Below are positions 43,445-51,394 of a DNA stretch of 64,000 bases, piece by piece (position 1 is the first letter of the stretch; each line of letters starts with the position of its first letter). The stretch lies in the NCBI GenBank assembly GCA_009668225.1, contig WJYK01000002.1, positions 1 to 64,000 on the forward strand, in the 5' to 3' direction. The stretch comes from Enterobacteriaceae bacterium RIT693. Lineage in GTDB: Bacteria; Pseudomonadota; Gammaproteobacteria; Enterobacterales; Enterobacteriaceae. The position numbers were made by a program, and so were the translations under genes. Under the pieces are notes generated by a model that saw only the letters and a program-made list of their open reading frames with translations, did not search any database and was not told the DNA's origin.

Positions 43445-44455
43445 ATGAACCCAACGCTTCAAACCTTTGCTGGCAGTTTACTTCAGGACAATAACATCCT
43501 CGTCGCCTCTTACGATCTCGAGTCGTTGCCGCTCTGCACGAGAAACGCGATGCACCTTAAAGCGCTACATCGGCCAGGAGTGTACAATTACGCGCTGCAG
43601 CCTTTTTCTCTTGACTGCCGCAGAGTAAAACGGCTTTGCATCATTAATGGTATGGGCGTGACCTTAGGTGATTCGATAATTGGAATTGCGGCGCTTCACG
43701 CTATTAAGGCCATCAATCCCCATATTCACCTGACGGTTCTTCGCCCTGGCACCTGTCAGCCCTACGTCGAAGATATTTATCGCCTTGCAGGTAAGATTAT
43801 TGATGAACTGCATTATTTGCCGGCCGCGCTATCAACATTTAAGGGATATGATGCGCTGATTGACGCCGGCAATCAGCTTTTTCGCAATGACTTCGCCACT
43901 CAGGAAATGCATGATTTCTTCTTACGCCACCTTGGCATCGATCCTGATTCCGTCCCGGCCGATATCAAAACAAACCGCTGGCTCAGCGAAGGCATGCCTG
44001 AGCAAGATCCGGTGCTGAACATGCCATATGTCCTGTTGAACCATCGTGCCAGCACGCCGCTTCGCAATATCCCACACGGCATTCTTGCGGAGTTTGTGGA
44101 GCATATCTATCAGCGTCACAAAATGCCCGTGGCGGGTTTCGGCAGGATAAACCACCCGCACTTCATCGATCTATCTTCACATTCACAAACCACTCAGAAC
44201 TTTATCGCCATTATTCGATATGCCCGAAGGCTTTATACCTGCGACTCATCGGCGCTGCATATAGCCGCTGCGTTTGGGGTACCCACTATTTGTTACTTTA
44301 ACGCGATCAAACCATCGCTGCGGGCGGCATACTACCCACGTTGTGAAAGCCTGGATATGGGAACGGAGCGTTCTGAACGGCTGCATCAGAGCGAGGATCA
44401 TGCGCTGTTGAGTGAAATTGAGAACAACTACCGACGCTATCTTGCACTGGCTTAA
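43445..44455 (+). CDS. GT9-like glycosyltransferase (ADP-heptosyltransferase type)
   Basis: A 336-residue protein with the two Rossmann domains of the GT-B fold: the N-terminal strand IINGMGVTLGDSIIGIAALH and the C-terminal GT9 motif CDSSALHIAAAFGVPTI. It is shorter than LPS heptosyltransferases and lies away from any LPS cluster, so the acceptor is unknown. ATG 43445 is preceded by CTGGAAATC. Adjacent genes do not suggest a pathway. Confidence 0.75.
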   Translation: MNPTLQTFAGSLLQDNNILVASYDLESLPLCTRNAMHLKALHRPGVYNYALQPFSLDCRRVKRLCIINGMGVTLGDSIIGIAALHAIKAINPHIHLTVLRPGTCQPYVEDIYRLAGKIIDELHYLPAALSTFKGYDALIDAGNQLFRNDFATQEMHDFFLRHLGIDPDSVPADIKTNRWLSEGMPEQDPVLNMPYVLLNHRASTPLRNIPHGILAEFVEHIYQRHKMPVAGFGRINHPHFIDLSSHSQTTQNFIAIIRYARRLYTCDSSALHIAAAFGVPTICYFNAIKPSLRAAYYPRCESLDMGTERSERLHQSEDHALLSEIENNYRRYLALA

Positions 44456-44495
44456 CCGGGTAAACGCTGGCCGTGAAAAGACGGCCAGCATTGCA

Positions 44496-44945
44496 CTATT
44501 TATTGATGCCTGTGATCAACACGGTCGATTTTTTACATTGATTGTCCCGGCAAACGCCGGAAAACCAAATCTGTCCTTTACCAATCATCAGCCCCTGATC
44601 ATTGGCAAACAAATCCTCATATTGCTGAGCGCTAACCGCCGCCACCAGGTCCGGGGTGAAAATAGCGTCATAGTTTTTAATCAGCTGTGGCTGACTTTTA
44701 ATCTGAACTTTTTTCCCGCCCAGCTTAACGGTTATCGGATATGCAACAAGTTTTGCAACCTCGGGTTTATTTTTAGCTGCAATTTGCGCCTTTAAGTTAT
44801 TGAAAAAATCGTGATAATTTTGATGTGAGCTAAACAACTGTTCCAGCCGTGCATTCATCTCTTGTTCGCTGGCTGCCAGCGCCGTGCCGGACCAGGTGAC
44901 TGACGCTGAGAGTAACAGATAAGCCAGTAATGACGTGAATTTCAT
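44496..44945 (-). CDS. small periplasmic protein of unknown function
   Basis: A 149-residue protein with signal peptide (MKFTSLLAYLLLSASVTWSG, cleavage after ALA near 24). The mature part is mostly polar with a conserved-looking stretch (VAYPITVKLGGKKVQIKSQP, MIGKGQIWFSGVC). It contains two Cys near the C-terminus that could pair. I know similar uncharacterised periplasmic proteins from enterics but no function. GAGG-like sequence precedes the start weakly. It lies alone on the minus strand. Confidence 0.55.
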   Translation of the reverse strand: MKFTSLLAYLLLSASVTWSGTALAASEQEMNARLEQLFSSHQNYHDFFNNLKAQIAAKNKPEVAKLVAYPITVKLGGKKVQIKSQPQLIKNYDAIFTPDLVAAVSAQQYEDLFANDQGLMIGKGQIWFSGVCRDNQCKKSTVLITGINK

Positions 44946-45124
44946 AAAATATTCCTCTTGCCTTAAATATCATTAAATTACCGGATTTATACCGCTTTTG
45001 CTTCTCGCCGTGAGACACGTTTCAGGAAACGGTATGCCGACAAATGTTCCCCTGGGATGAGCATATATGATATAATTTTGACCAATTCGTTGATTTTAAA
45101 TAACTGTAAATACATTGTATTAAT

Positions 45125-45295
45125 ATGAAACACATCATTCTGGCGCTTTGCATTCTGACACCGATAAAAGTATCCATAGCCTCCGTCAGCGCGAGCTTCG
45201 GCGTCAACATGACCATCATTCCGGAGCGCTTGCCGCCTAAAGTGACTAAAATTAAACTTTCAGCAGAAAGAGTGATGATCGTTAATGAATGGTAG
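45125..45295 (+). CDS. 56-residue small secreted protein
   Basis: MKHIILALCILTPIKVSIAS then VSASFGVNMTIIPERLPPKV and a 16-residue tail. The start looks like a Sec signal peptide. No clear ribosome-binding site is visible. The mature part resembles a short bacteriocin- or pilin-like peptide but is not recognised. A terminator-like hairpin follows at 45348, on the same strand. Confidence 0.4.
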   Translation: MKHIILALCILTPIKVSIASVSASFGVNMTIIPERLPPKVTKIKLSAERVMIVNEW

Positions 45296-45347
45296 TGTTT
45301 TCATTCAGCCCGCACCGCACCTCCCCCTAAAAAAGCGCCATTAAAAA

Positions 45348-45375
45348 GCCGCTGACAGGATCATCCACCAGCGGC
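45348..45375. terminator. hairpin after the small secreted protein gene
   Basis: GCCGCTG-acaggatcatcca-(c)-CAGCGGC forms a 7-base stem with a longer loop. It may end transcription of the small gene upstream. The T-tract is poor. Confidence 0.35.
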
Positions 45376-45502
45376 ATTTCATTTTCAATGACGCAGGCGG
45401 CGTGTATTATCGAAATACGGCGGTGCTGCGGCGGATGCATTTCTTCTCGAGGCCGGACGGTGCCTGTGTGAATAAATCATAACCGTAGCCACTTACAAAA
45501 GA

Positions 45503-47029
45503 TTATCGGCTGGATGCCTTTTCACCATACTTATTGCGCTTGTGTTGATACAAGAGTTTGTCAGCCTTCAATAGTGCGGTTTCCAGAGTATCGCCAGCGG
45601 TCATCTGGTAACTTCCGTAAGAGAAAGCGACAATTTTGTCTTCGTCTATGGACTGAAGATACGCCTGAATGCGCTTTATCACTTCGTGAGATTTCGTCAG
45701 GCTGTAATCAATCAGGATCAGGCTAAATTCGTCACCGCCCAGGCGAATACCGTAATCGCTTTTACGGATAGACTGTGCCAGCGCTTTTCCCAAAGACTGA
45801 ATAGCCCGGTCTCCCATATGATGCCCAAGCGTGTCGTTAATCTTCTTCAGGCCGTCGCTGTCAATGGAGATAACCGTCACGGCAATATTGTTGCACAATA
45901 GTTCCTGGATCTTCTGTTCCAGTAAAGACGTGAGCACTTTACGGTTATAGAGGCCGGTCAGCGCGTCAGTAATGTTATCGCGGGACAGCGACAGATGACG
46001 GTCCAGCTGCTTTCGCGCATAGCGGCAAAGCACCCAGGTGCCGACCAGATAGATAACGACCAACCAGAAAATAGAAATCAGGAGATAGATACCATCCATT
46101 TTAATATGCAACGTATAGTAACGGGTCATATTTTCCTGATAGCTAATTGGCGTAAATGACTTCAGGGCTGGGCGATGGAAAGTTATTTTATCCCCGGTGG
46201 CGTTATCGGTGACATACAGTGATAAAAATCTCCATAGCAGCGGTCTTTCCGCTGTATAAAATGAAGTGGCCAGGTCATCAATGTTAACATCAGTAATAAA
46301 TAACCCTTTAATTTCTTCGTGTTGAAATACAGGTGTTATCATGCTGATAATATTTTTATGGGTATAGCCATCTTTGTATATGTGGGAAATAATATTTTCC
46401 CCCTGCCGCAGATCGACTAAAGCCGAGCCATCAATATTAATTGTCTTCGCACTGAGGTCAATATCAATGCGACCATTGTCACTCACCAGCCAGTTGTTAA
46501 ACGTATAATAATTGGTATCAATAATTTTGTTGATGTAAATATAGTTATCTTTGAGATCAATATAGTAACGGGTGTTGTTGAAAACATAGCCGCTGTAGTT
46601 GGAAAAGCTATACTTTGAAACGACACCCACCGCGCTACCCAGCACATGAGAAAGCGAGGGTACATCCCTCGCCCAACTGGCACAGGAAGGATTATGTGTC
46701 TGTAAAGTACCGCTTAGCATCGGTAACGTTTGGCTGACAAGATTTAAACCGTAAACGCCATTTAATGATTCAGCATAGTTACATATATTAACGTATTTTT
46801 TACCTGTAGCAGAGTTACCCGACGGCGCGGATGAAAATGCACGAGAGAGTCGGAAAGCAATATTTTGGTTAATGTATTCTTCATGAAAAAGTGCAGACTT
46901 CCCGTTTTCTGCAATATACCCCATATAACTTTGTAGGCTCCGGAACTCCCGAAGCACAAATCCAGTAAAGATTGATGTCGTCAGAATAATGCTGATAATA
47001 ATGGTGTTGATGTATTTAAGCTGCGACAA
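45503..47029 (-). CDS. diguanylate cyclase, DgcJ-like
   Basis: A 508-residue membrane protein that follows E. coli DgcJ (YeaJ) in layout and many residues: helix near the N-terminus, a large periplasmic sensor domain (about 30-320) with the motif ERPLLWRFLSLYVTD, a second helix (about 325-350), and a C-terminal GGDEF domain with RLGGDEF. It makes cyclic di-GMP, promoting sessile behaviour. It lies in an AT-rich patch. The active-site and metal-binding residues are intact. Confidence 0.9.
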   Translation of the reverse strand: MSQLKYINTIIISIILTTSIFTGFVLREFRSLQSYMGYIAENGKSALFHEEYINQNIAFRLSRAFSSAPSGNSATGKKYVNICNYAESLNGVYGLNLVSQTLPMLSGTLQTHNPSCASWARDVPSLSHVLGSAVGVVSKYSFSNYSGYVFNNTRYYIDLKDNYIYINKIIDTNYYTFNNWLVSDNGRIDIDLSAKTINIDGSALVDLRQGENIISHIYKDGYTHKNIISMITPVFQHEEIKGLFITDVNIDDLATSFYTAERPLLWRFLSLYVTDNATGDKITFHRPALKSFTPISYQENMTRYYTLHIKMDGIYLLISIFWLVVIYLVGTWVLCRYARKQLDRHLSLSRDNITDALTGLYNRKVLTSLLEQKIQELLCNNIAVTVISIDSDGLKKINDTLGHHMGDRAIQSLGKALAQSIRKSDYGIRLGGDEFSLILIDYSLTKSHEVIKRIQAYLQSIDEDKIVAFSYGSYQMTAGDTLETALLKADKLLYQHKRNKYGEKASSR

Positions 47030-47193
47030 GATGGTTTAATCCCTTTGAAAATCCCACTTGTAAGATAAATCGAGTATAGCATATTGAGAGCGTACAGATT
47101 TATCCCTGGTTTTAGCCTATCCGGCCGCAGCTTACTTATTCTCCAGCGTCCATGCTCAGCCATGTTCATCCGTTGAACATGGCTGAACTCACG

Positions 47194-47514
47194 TTAGGCA
47201 TAGTCATCAATAGCAGTCAGTGCCGGAGCTTTGTTTGCCGCAGCCTGATGCTTATTTTGCTTTTCCTGAAGCGCTTCTGCCTGTTTTTGCATCAGCTCGG
47301 CAAGCCTCTGCTGCAGCATCTGCATCTGGTCCTGTATAATTTTAAGCTCCTCCTTAGACATCCCAGGGCCTTCGTCTTTGATTCGCTGGAACAGGTCGGA
47401 GATTTGTTTTGTCACCTCTTTTATTTGTGCCGCAATGTCATTCCCGGGACCCGTTTCATTGCCCTGTCCTGCCGCGGTCAGGGCTTGTGAAAATGTCGCT
47501 GCATTTAAAATCAT
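47194..47514 (-). CDS. FlxA-like protein
   Basis: A 106-residue coiled-coil protein resembling FlxA: KQISDLFQRIKDEGPGMSKE, a Gln/Leu helix (QDQMQMLQQRLAELMQKQAE) and the C-terminal IDDYA. FlxA is a late-class gene of the flagellar regulon in E. coli, of unknown function. The flagellar sigma factor promoter was not located by eye. Start ATG 47514. Confidence 0.7.
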   Translation of the reverse strand: MILNAATFSQALTAAGQGNETGPGNDIAAQIKEVTKQISDLFQRIKDEGPGMSKEELKIIQDQMQMLQQRLAELMQKQAEALQEKQNKHQAAANKAPALTAIDDYA

Positions 47515-47595
47515 ACGATTATCCTCTTTTTTGTTGTTCCTTTATTATCTATCGGATTTTCAATGAAAAAGATAAACCACGGGGGGCTTTTTTTG

Positions 47596-48528
47596 CTAAT
47601 GGGGTACCAGACTGCGGCATACGCTTAACACGAGCTGCCGTAGCCAACGGTGTGCGAGGTCAACCTCTGAGCGCGGGTGCCACATCTGCGAAACAGTGAT
47701 CGTTCTCGTACTGACCGGTAATTCAAACATCGCGAGCCTGGCTTTCTCGCCCTCGTTATCATGAACGGGCTGATTAATCAGAAAGGAAGCGGGCACCAGA
47801 GCGATAAGATCGGACGTCTGCGCCACTTTTAGCGAAGCCGGAAAACCCGGCACCATCGCGGCAATTTTTCGAGTTAGCCCTTTTTCTCTCAGCGCATCAT
47901 CTACTGGCCCATGAGTCACACGGCTACGGCGGGAAGCGACCACATGACCATATGAGAGGTACTGTTCGACGGTTACCTCAGCGATGTTTGCAAGCGGATG
48001 ACCGGCCCGAACCACGCCGACAAAACGGTCACGAAACAGCGCCTGCAGCCGTATTTCTGGGCCCATCTCACCCATGACACCGATTTCAAGGTCGACCAGC
48101 CCCTCACGCAGGTGCCGGGAGTCTTTCTCAGGTTTTGGCGCGAAACATAGCTGAACCAGCGGCGCTTGTTCCGCCGCCGCGGCGATCAGCGACGGGCCAA
48201 ACGCCTCTATAAAGCCGTCGTTAGCTCTGATGACAAACGCGTAATCCAGCGCAGACAGCGTCAGTTCTGCCGTTGAAGGGCTCAGCAACGCTCGGGCCTC
48301 CAGCGCCGCGTTTCGTGCTCGCTCACGGATAGCTTCGGCATACGGCGTAAGCACCATGTTTCTCCCTGCTCTGACCAACAGCGGGTCGCCCGTTGCCGTT
48401 CGCAGGCGGCTAAGTGTTCGACTCATCGCCGAAGGGCTTAAGCCAAGCCGCCGGGCGGCACCAGCAACGCTCCTTTCCGCAAGAAAGGTGTCCAGCGCCA
48501 ATAATAGATTCAGGTCAGGCTCGTTCAT
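47596..48528 (-). CDS. LysR-family transcriptional regulator
   Basis: A 310-residue LysR regulator (NodD-like group): helix-turn-helix SVAGAARRLGLSPSAMSRTL (about 20-39), TPYAEAIRERARNA linker, and effector domain from about 95. It is divergent from the DHA2 exporter at 48669 with a 140-base gap, so it probably controls that pump. This LysR/DHA2 pair is typical of antibiotic or biocide efflux loci, where overexpression follows regulator mutations. Confidence 0.88.
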   Translation of the reverse strand: MNEPDLNLLLALDTFLAERSVAGAARRLGLSPSAMSRTLSRLRTATGDPLLVRAGRNMVLTPYAEAIRERARNAALEARALLSPSTAELTLSALDYAFVIRANDGFIEAFGPSLIAAAAEQAPLVQLCFAPKPEKDSRHLREGLVDLEIGVMGEMGPEIRLQALFRDRFVGVVRAGHPLANIAEVTVEQYLSYGHVVASRRSRVTHGPVDDALREKGLTRKIAAMVPGFPASLKVAQTSDLIALVPASFLINQPVHDNEGEKARLAMFELPVSTRTITVSQMWHPRSEVDLAHRWLRQLVLSVCRSLVPH

Positions 48529-48668
48529 CCAGGCTCCCTGTAAACAGATATGGCGTTTTGTGCAGCATTTAACTGCATATGCTGCGTCTTCCGCCTTTCA
48601 TCAAGTATCACTATATTTTCTGTATTGACAACTTAATAAAAATTGCCGCACGGCGGTAAGGAAAAACG

Positions 48669-50072
48669 ATGGAATTATTCTCAAGCCAGCCTGGTGATGA
48701 AGGGTTGGCGGCTCGTCAGCGCCTGATGGCTATGCTCGCCGTCATGACAACCGTGACAATGGCGGTGTTTGATGGATCCATGGTGAACATTGCGCTGCCA
48801 GGCATCGCCAAAGCTCTCGGAGTATCCGCGAGCGATGCTGTTTGGGTCGCGAATGGTTATCTGCTCGCGGCAGCGATGACGCTGGCTATTTTCGCCGCCC
48901 TGGCATCCCGGCAGGGGTTCAGGCAGGTTTTTGTCTTTGGGTTGAGCCTGTTTACCCTCGCGTCTGCGGGCTGTGCGCTCTCCACATCGCTCGAGATGCT
49001 GGTTTTAATGCGGGTGCTGCAGGGCATTGGCGGCGCTGCGGTACTTAGTCTATCTCCGGCAATTCTGCGATCAGTATTCCCTAACCGCCTGCTGGGCAGG
49101 ATCCTTGGGCTAAACGCTTTTTTAATCGCCACCAGCACGGCCATTGCCCCCCTGCTCGGCGGGACACTGCTCTCTACGCTCGGCTGGAAATGGCTGTTCG
49201 CCATTAACCTGCCGCTGGGGATCGTTGCTCTCCTGCTAAGCCTGCGTGTTTTGCCGGGCATAGCTGCCGTTAACCCGAAGCCGTTCGATTATGCGGGGGC
49301 GCTTTTTTCTGCTCTGTTACTGGGTTCAGTGATTATGGCCGCCGACAGCGTCTCGAAATCTGAGGGGCATATTGCTGCTTTATGTTACAGTGTCACGTCT
49401 GTATTGGCCGGTGTCGCCTTTATCTGGCGGGAACGTCGCGCGCCCCAACCCCTGCTCCCATTGACACTGTTCGCCTCCCCACGCTTTTCACTGGCGGCCA
49501 TGACCTCCCTGGCGTCGTTTATTGGGCAAGGGATCACTTTTGTCGCCCTGCCGTTTTTATTCCAGAACGTTTACGGTTACAGCGCCTTAGGGTCAGCGCT
49601 GCTCTTTACGCCGTGGCCGGTTGGTATCATGCTCGCAGCCCCGCATGCAGGCCGCCTTGCAGATCGCCACTCCCCGGCGCTCATTGCCACCGCCGGTTTA
49701 GGCGTATTTACGCTTGGTCTGGTGCTTTTAGCCCTACTCCCGTCCCACGCGCAGGCATGGGATATTGGTCTGCGTAGCCTGGTATGCGGTATTGGTTTTG
49801 GCATTTTTCAGAGCCCTAACAACCGGGAGATGATGGCGAATGCTTCACGTGAAAACAGCGGCTACGCCTCGGGCATATTGGCTATCATGCGAACCTTTGG
49901 TCAGTGCCTGGGCGCTGCGATAGTCGGCATTATTCTGGCAGTATACGGCAGCGTCATATGGCAGCAGCCACAGGCGGTTCGCGTCAGCCTTTGGATTGCC
50001 GCTGGCGCTACATTGCTGGCTATTGGCTTCAGCGGCCTGCGCATAGTGCAGTTAAAACACCACAAAATTTAG
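48669..50072 (+). CDS. MFS drug exporter, DHA2 family (14 helices)
   Basis: A 467-residue exporter with about 14 hydrophobic segments. Features include MAVFDGSMVNIALPGIAKAL in helix 1 and the motif C stretch TAIAPLLGGTL. EmrB/QacA-type pumps expel lipophilic cations, bile salts and dyes with proton exchange. It is divergent from a LysR regulator that presumably controls it; AAGG lies upstream of ATG 48669. Substrate unknown; it carries no adaptor (EmrA-like) gene, so it may work alone. Confidence 0.87.
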   Translation: MELFSSQPGDEGLAARQRLMAMLAVMTTVTMAVFDGSMVNIALPGIAKALGVSASDAVWVANGYLLAAAMTLAIFAALASRQGFRQVFVFGLSLFTLASAGCALSTSLEMLVLMRVLQGIGGAAVLSLSPAILRSVFPNRLLGRILGLNAFLIATSTAIAPLLGGTLLSTLGWKWLFAINLPLGIVALLLSLRVLPGIAAVNPKPFDYAGALFSALLLGSVIMAADSVSKSEGHIAALCYSVTSVLAGVAFIWRERRAPQPLLPLTLFASPRFSLAAMTSLASFIGQGITFVALPFLFQNVYGYSALGSALLFTPWPVGIMLAAPHAGRLADRHSPALIATAGLGVFTLGLVLLALLPSHAQAWDIGLRSLVCGIGFGIFQSPNNREMMANASRENSGYASGILAIMRTFGQCLGAAIVGIILAVYGSVIWQQPQAVRVSLWIAAGATLLAIGFSGLRIVQLKHHKI

Positions 50073-50169
50073 CCGCGCTGCGCCAGGCTCTGGCGTAACG
50101 GCCAGATGTTCATAAATGGCAGGTGTCGCCCTACTATTCAGCCGTCGTGGTCCCTCTGTTTGATAATGG

Positions 50170-50349
50170 CTATACCTGCATGCTGCGGGAGAGTAACTCC
50201 ATCATGTGACTCTCAATAAAGTAAACCAGACATGTGATTATCATCTCATGGTATAGGCCTTTATCTTTTATTAATGATTTCATCATTATACAAGCGACAA
50301 GAAAAAAACATTGAGCAATATCAACCACTTTTATGACATGAAATAACAT
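50170..50349 (-). CDS. 59-residue small protein
   Basis: A strong GGAGGT ribosome-binding site lies six bases before ATG 50349, and the 59-residue product is hydrophobic in its first half (CFFLVACIMM) with a second hydrophobic run (MIITCLVYFI). It is AT-rich compared with the neighbouring pump. I do not recognise it. It may be a membrane peptide; the clear ribosome-binding site is the main reason to accept it. Confidence 0.5.
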   Translation of the reverse strand: MLFHVIKVVDIAQCFFLVACIMMKSLIKDKGLYHEMIITCLVYFIESHMMELLSRSMQV

Positions 50350-50652
50350 AGAGACCTCCATACTAAGGTTTTGCTAACTATGCTATGGTTTAGTTTTTTA
50401 GTGCGATAAGTTTTTCATATTTTGCGCATGGAATTTACTTCCCGTTGAAGATGAAGTGGAAAAAACGGGTGGTCCTGGTCTATCAGCCACATTATGTCAT
50501 CAGGCGTGAGGGCGAAATCAGGAGTACGTGTGTTGGCTTAAAAGCGTTTGAATGGCTCTGAGCGGCGGCAGAGCTGAAAAAGATTGGCAACCCCACGGTT
50601 GGCCGTGGGGGGAAATTTTTGTGAAGCAGCGGGTATATCAATTGAGGGCTTG
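50350..50652. other. 303-base gap without a convincing gene
   Basis: This AT-rich stretch contains a short plus-strand frame (50451-50552, 33 residues) that could be a remnant. A GC-rich hairpin (50591-50610) lies near its end. No gene can be supported. Confidence 0.4.
50591..50610. terminator. GC-rich hairpin near the lptA-like gene
   Basis: CCCCACGG-ttgg-CCGTGGGG followed by GGAAATTTTT is a terminator-like structure. It could stop transcription on the plus strand before the gene end at 50653, or end minus-strand transcription of the LptA-like gene. Confidence 0.5.
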
Positions 50653-51135
50653 TTACTTTTTGTTTTGTGATACCTTGTCAGGATAAATGACACTTCTCAC
50701 CCTTTTACCGGACGCTGCAGAGGCTATCATTTTTTTTGTAATAGTGTTGTAGGTAATGACTTCTGCCGATAATGTGTTTCCATTCTGTTGGACAAAGGCG
50801 TCATCGCTCAGGATCACTTCTCCTGTTTCTGGCGTATATTTGAGTTTTTTAGACGTCCCGAAAAATGGTTTTCCATCCTCAGTTATTCCATTGTATTTTA
50901 TTGGACCACCTGTCGCTGTTATATAAGTCTCATCGGGATTTTCACGATGATAAATGGCTTCTTCTGCATCAATTGTCATATCTCCACTTACAGCATGAAC
51001 ATGGCCAACAGCCTTAATGTTTCCGTTCGCTAATATTAACTGATTATCCGAATCAATTGTGTACTTGCCTGGCATCACGTTAGCGGCATTAGCCACGCCA
51101 GTAATAAAAGCTAAAATAATAATGCATCCTTTCAT
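50653..51135 (-). CDS. LptA/OstA-family periplasmic protein (orphan)
   Basis: A 160-residue protein with signal peptide (MKGCIIILAFITGVANA) and the LptA pattern: a strand-rich jellyroll with YTIDSDNQLILANGNIKAVG and KKLKYTPETGEVILSDDAFV. LptA bridges LPS from LptC to LptD. The essential lptA lies elsewhere in enterics next to lptB and lptC; here there are no lpt genes, so this is an extra copy that may deliver another lipid or modify LPS export. GGAGAG precedes ATG 51135. Confidence 0.72.
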   Translation of the reverse strand: MKGCIIILAFITGVANAANVMPGKYTIDSDNQLILANGNIKAVGHVHAVSGDMTIDAEEAIYHRENPDETYITATGGPIKYNGITEDGKPFFGTSKKLKYTPETGEVILSDDAFVQQNGNTLSAEVITYNTITKKMIASAASGKRVRSVIYPDKVSQNKK

Positions 51136-51394
51136 TTGTCTCTCCACTGTCATATTCAATTATGGCCAGCTATTCAGTAATCATTTTAAAACCGTAGCGT
51201 GAGCCACGCTTCCCCCTGCCACTATGCCTTTCTGGTGAGGTACCTGCACGGCATTTCTGTTCACCGAAGGTCTGCGCCCAAATTTGATGACTTTCCGTTC
51301 TACTGCCAGCCATCCGTGTACCCGCATCCGTGGAACCATAAAGGCGGGCTAACCGACTAATTAGCATATCTTCTCAGACATAAAAGGAGTATGA

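Noticed and set aside
45327..45440. 37-codon minus-strand frame with GAGAAGAA upstream
   Set aside because: Overlaps a hairpin and another protein-like frame on the plus strand; no family or helix, so coding status cannot be decided.
50451..50552. 33-codon plus-strand frame
   Set aside because: Short, basic product with no convincing ribosome-binding site or family.
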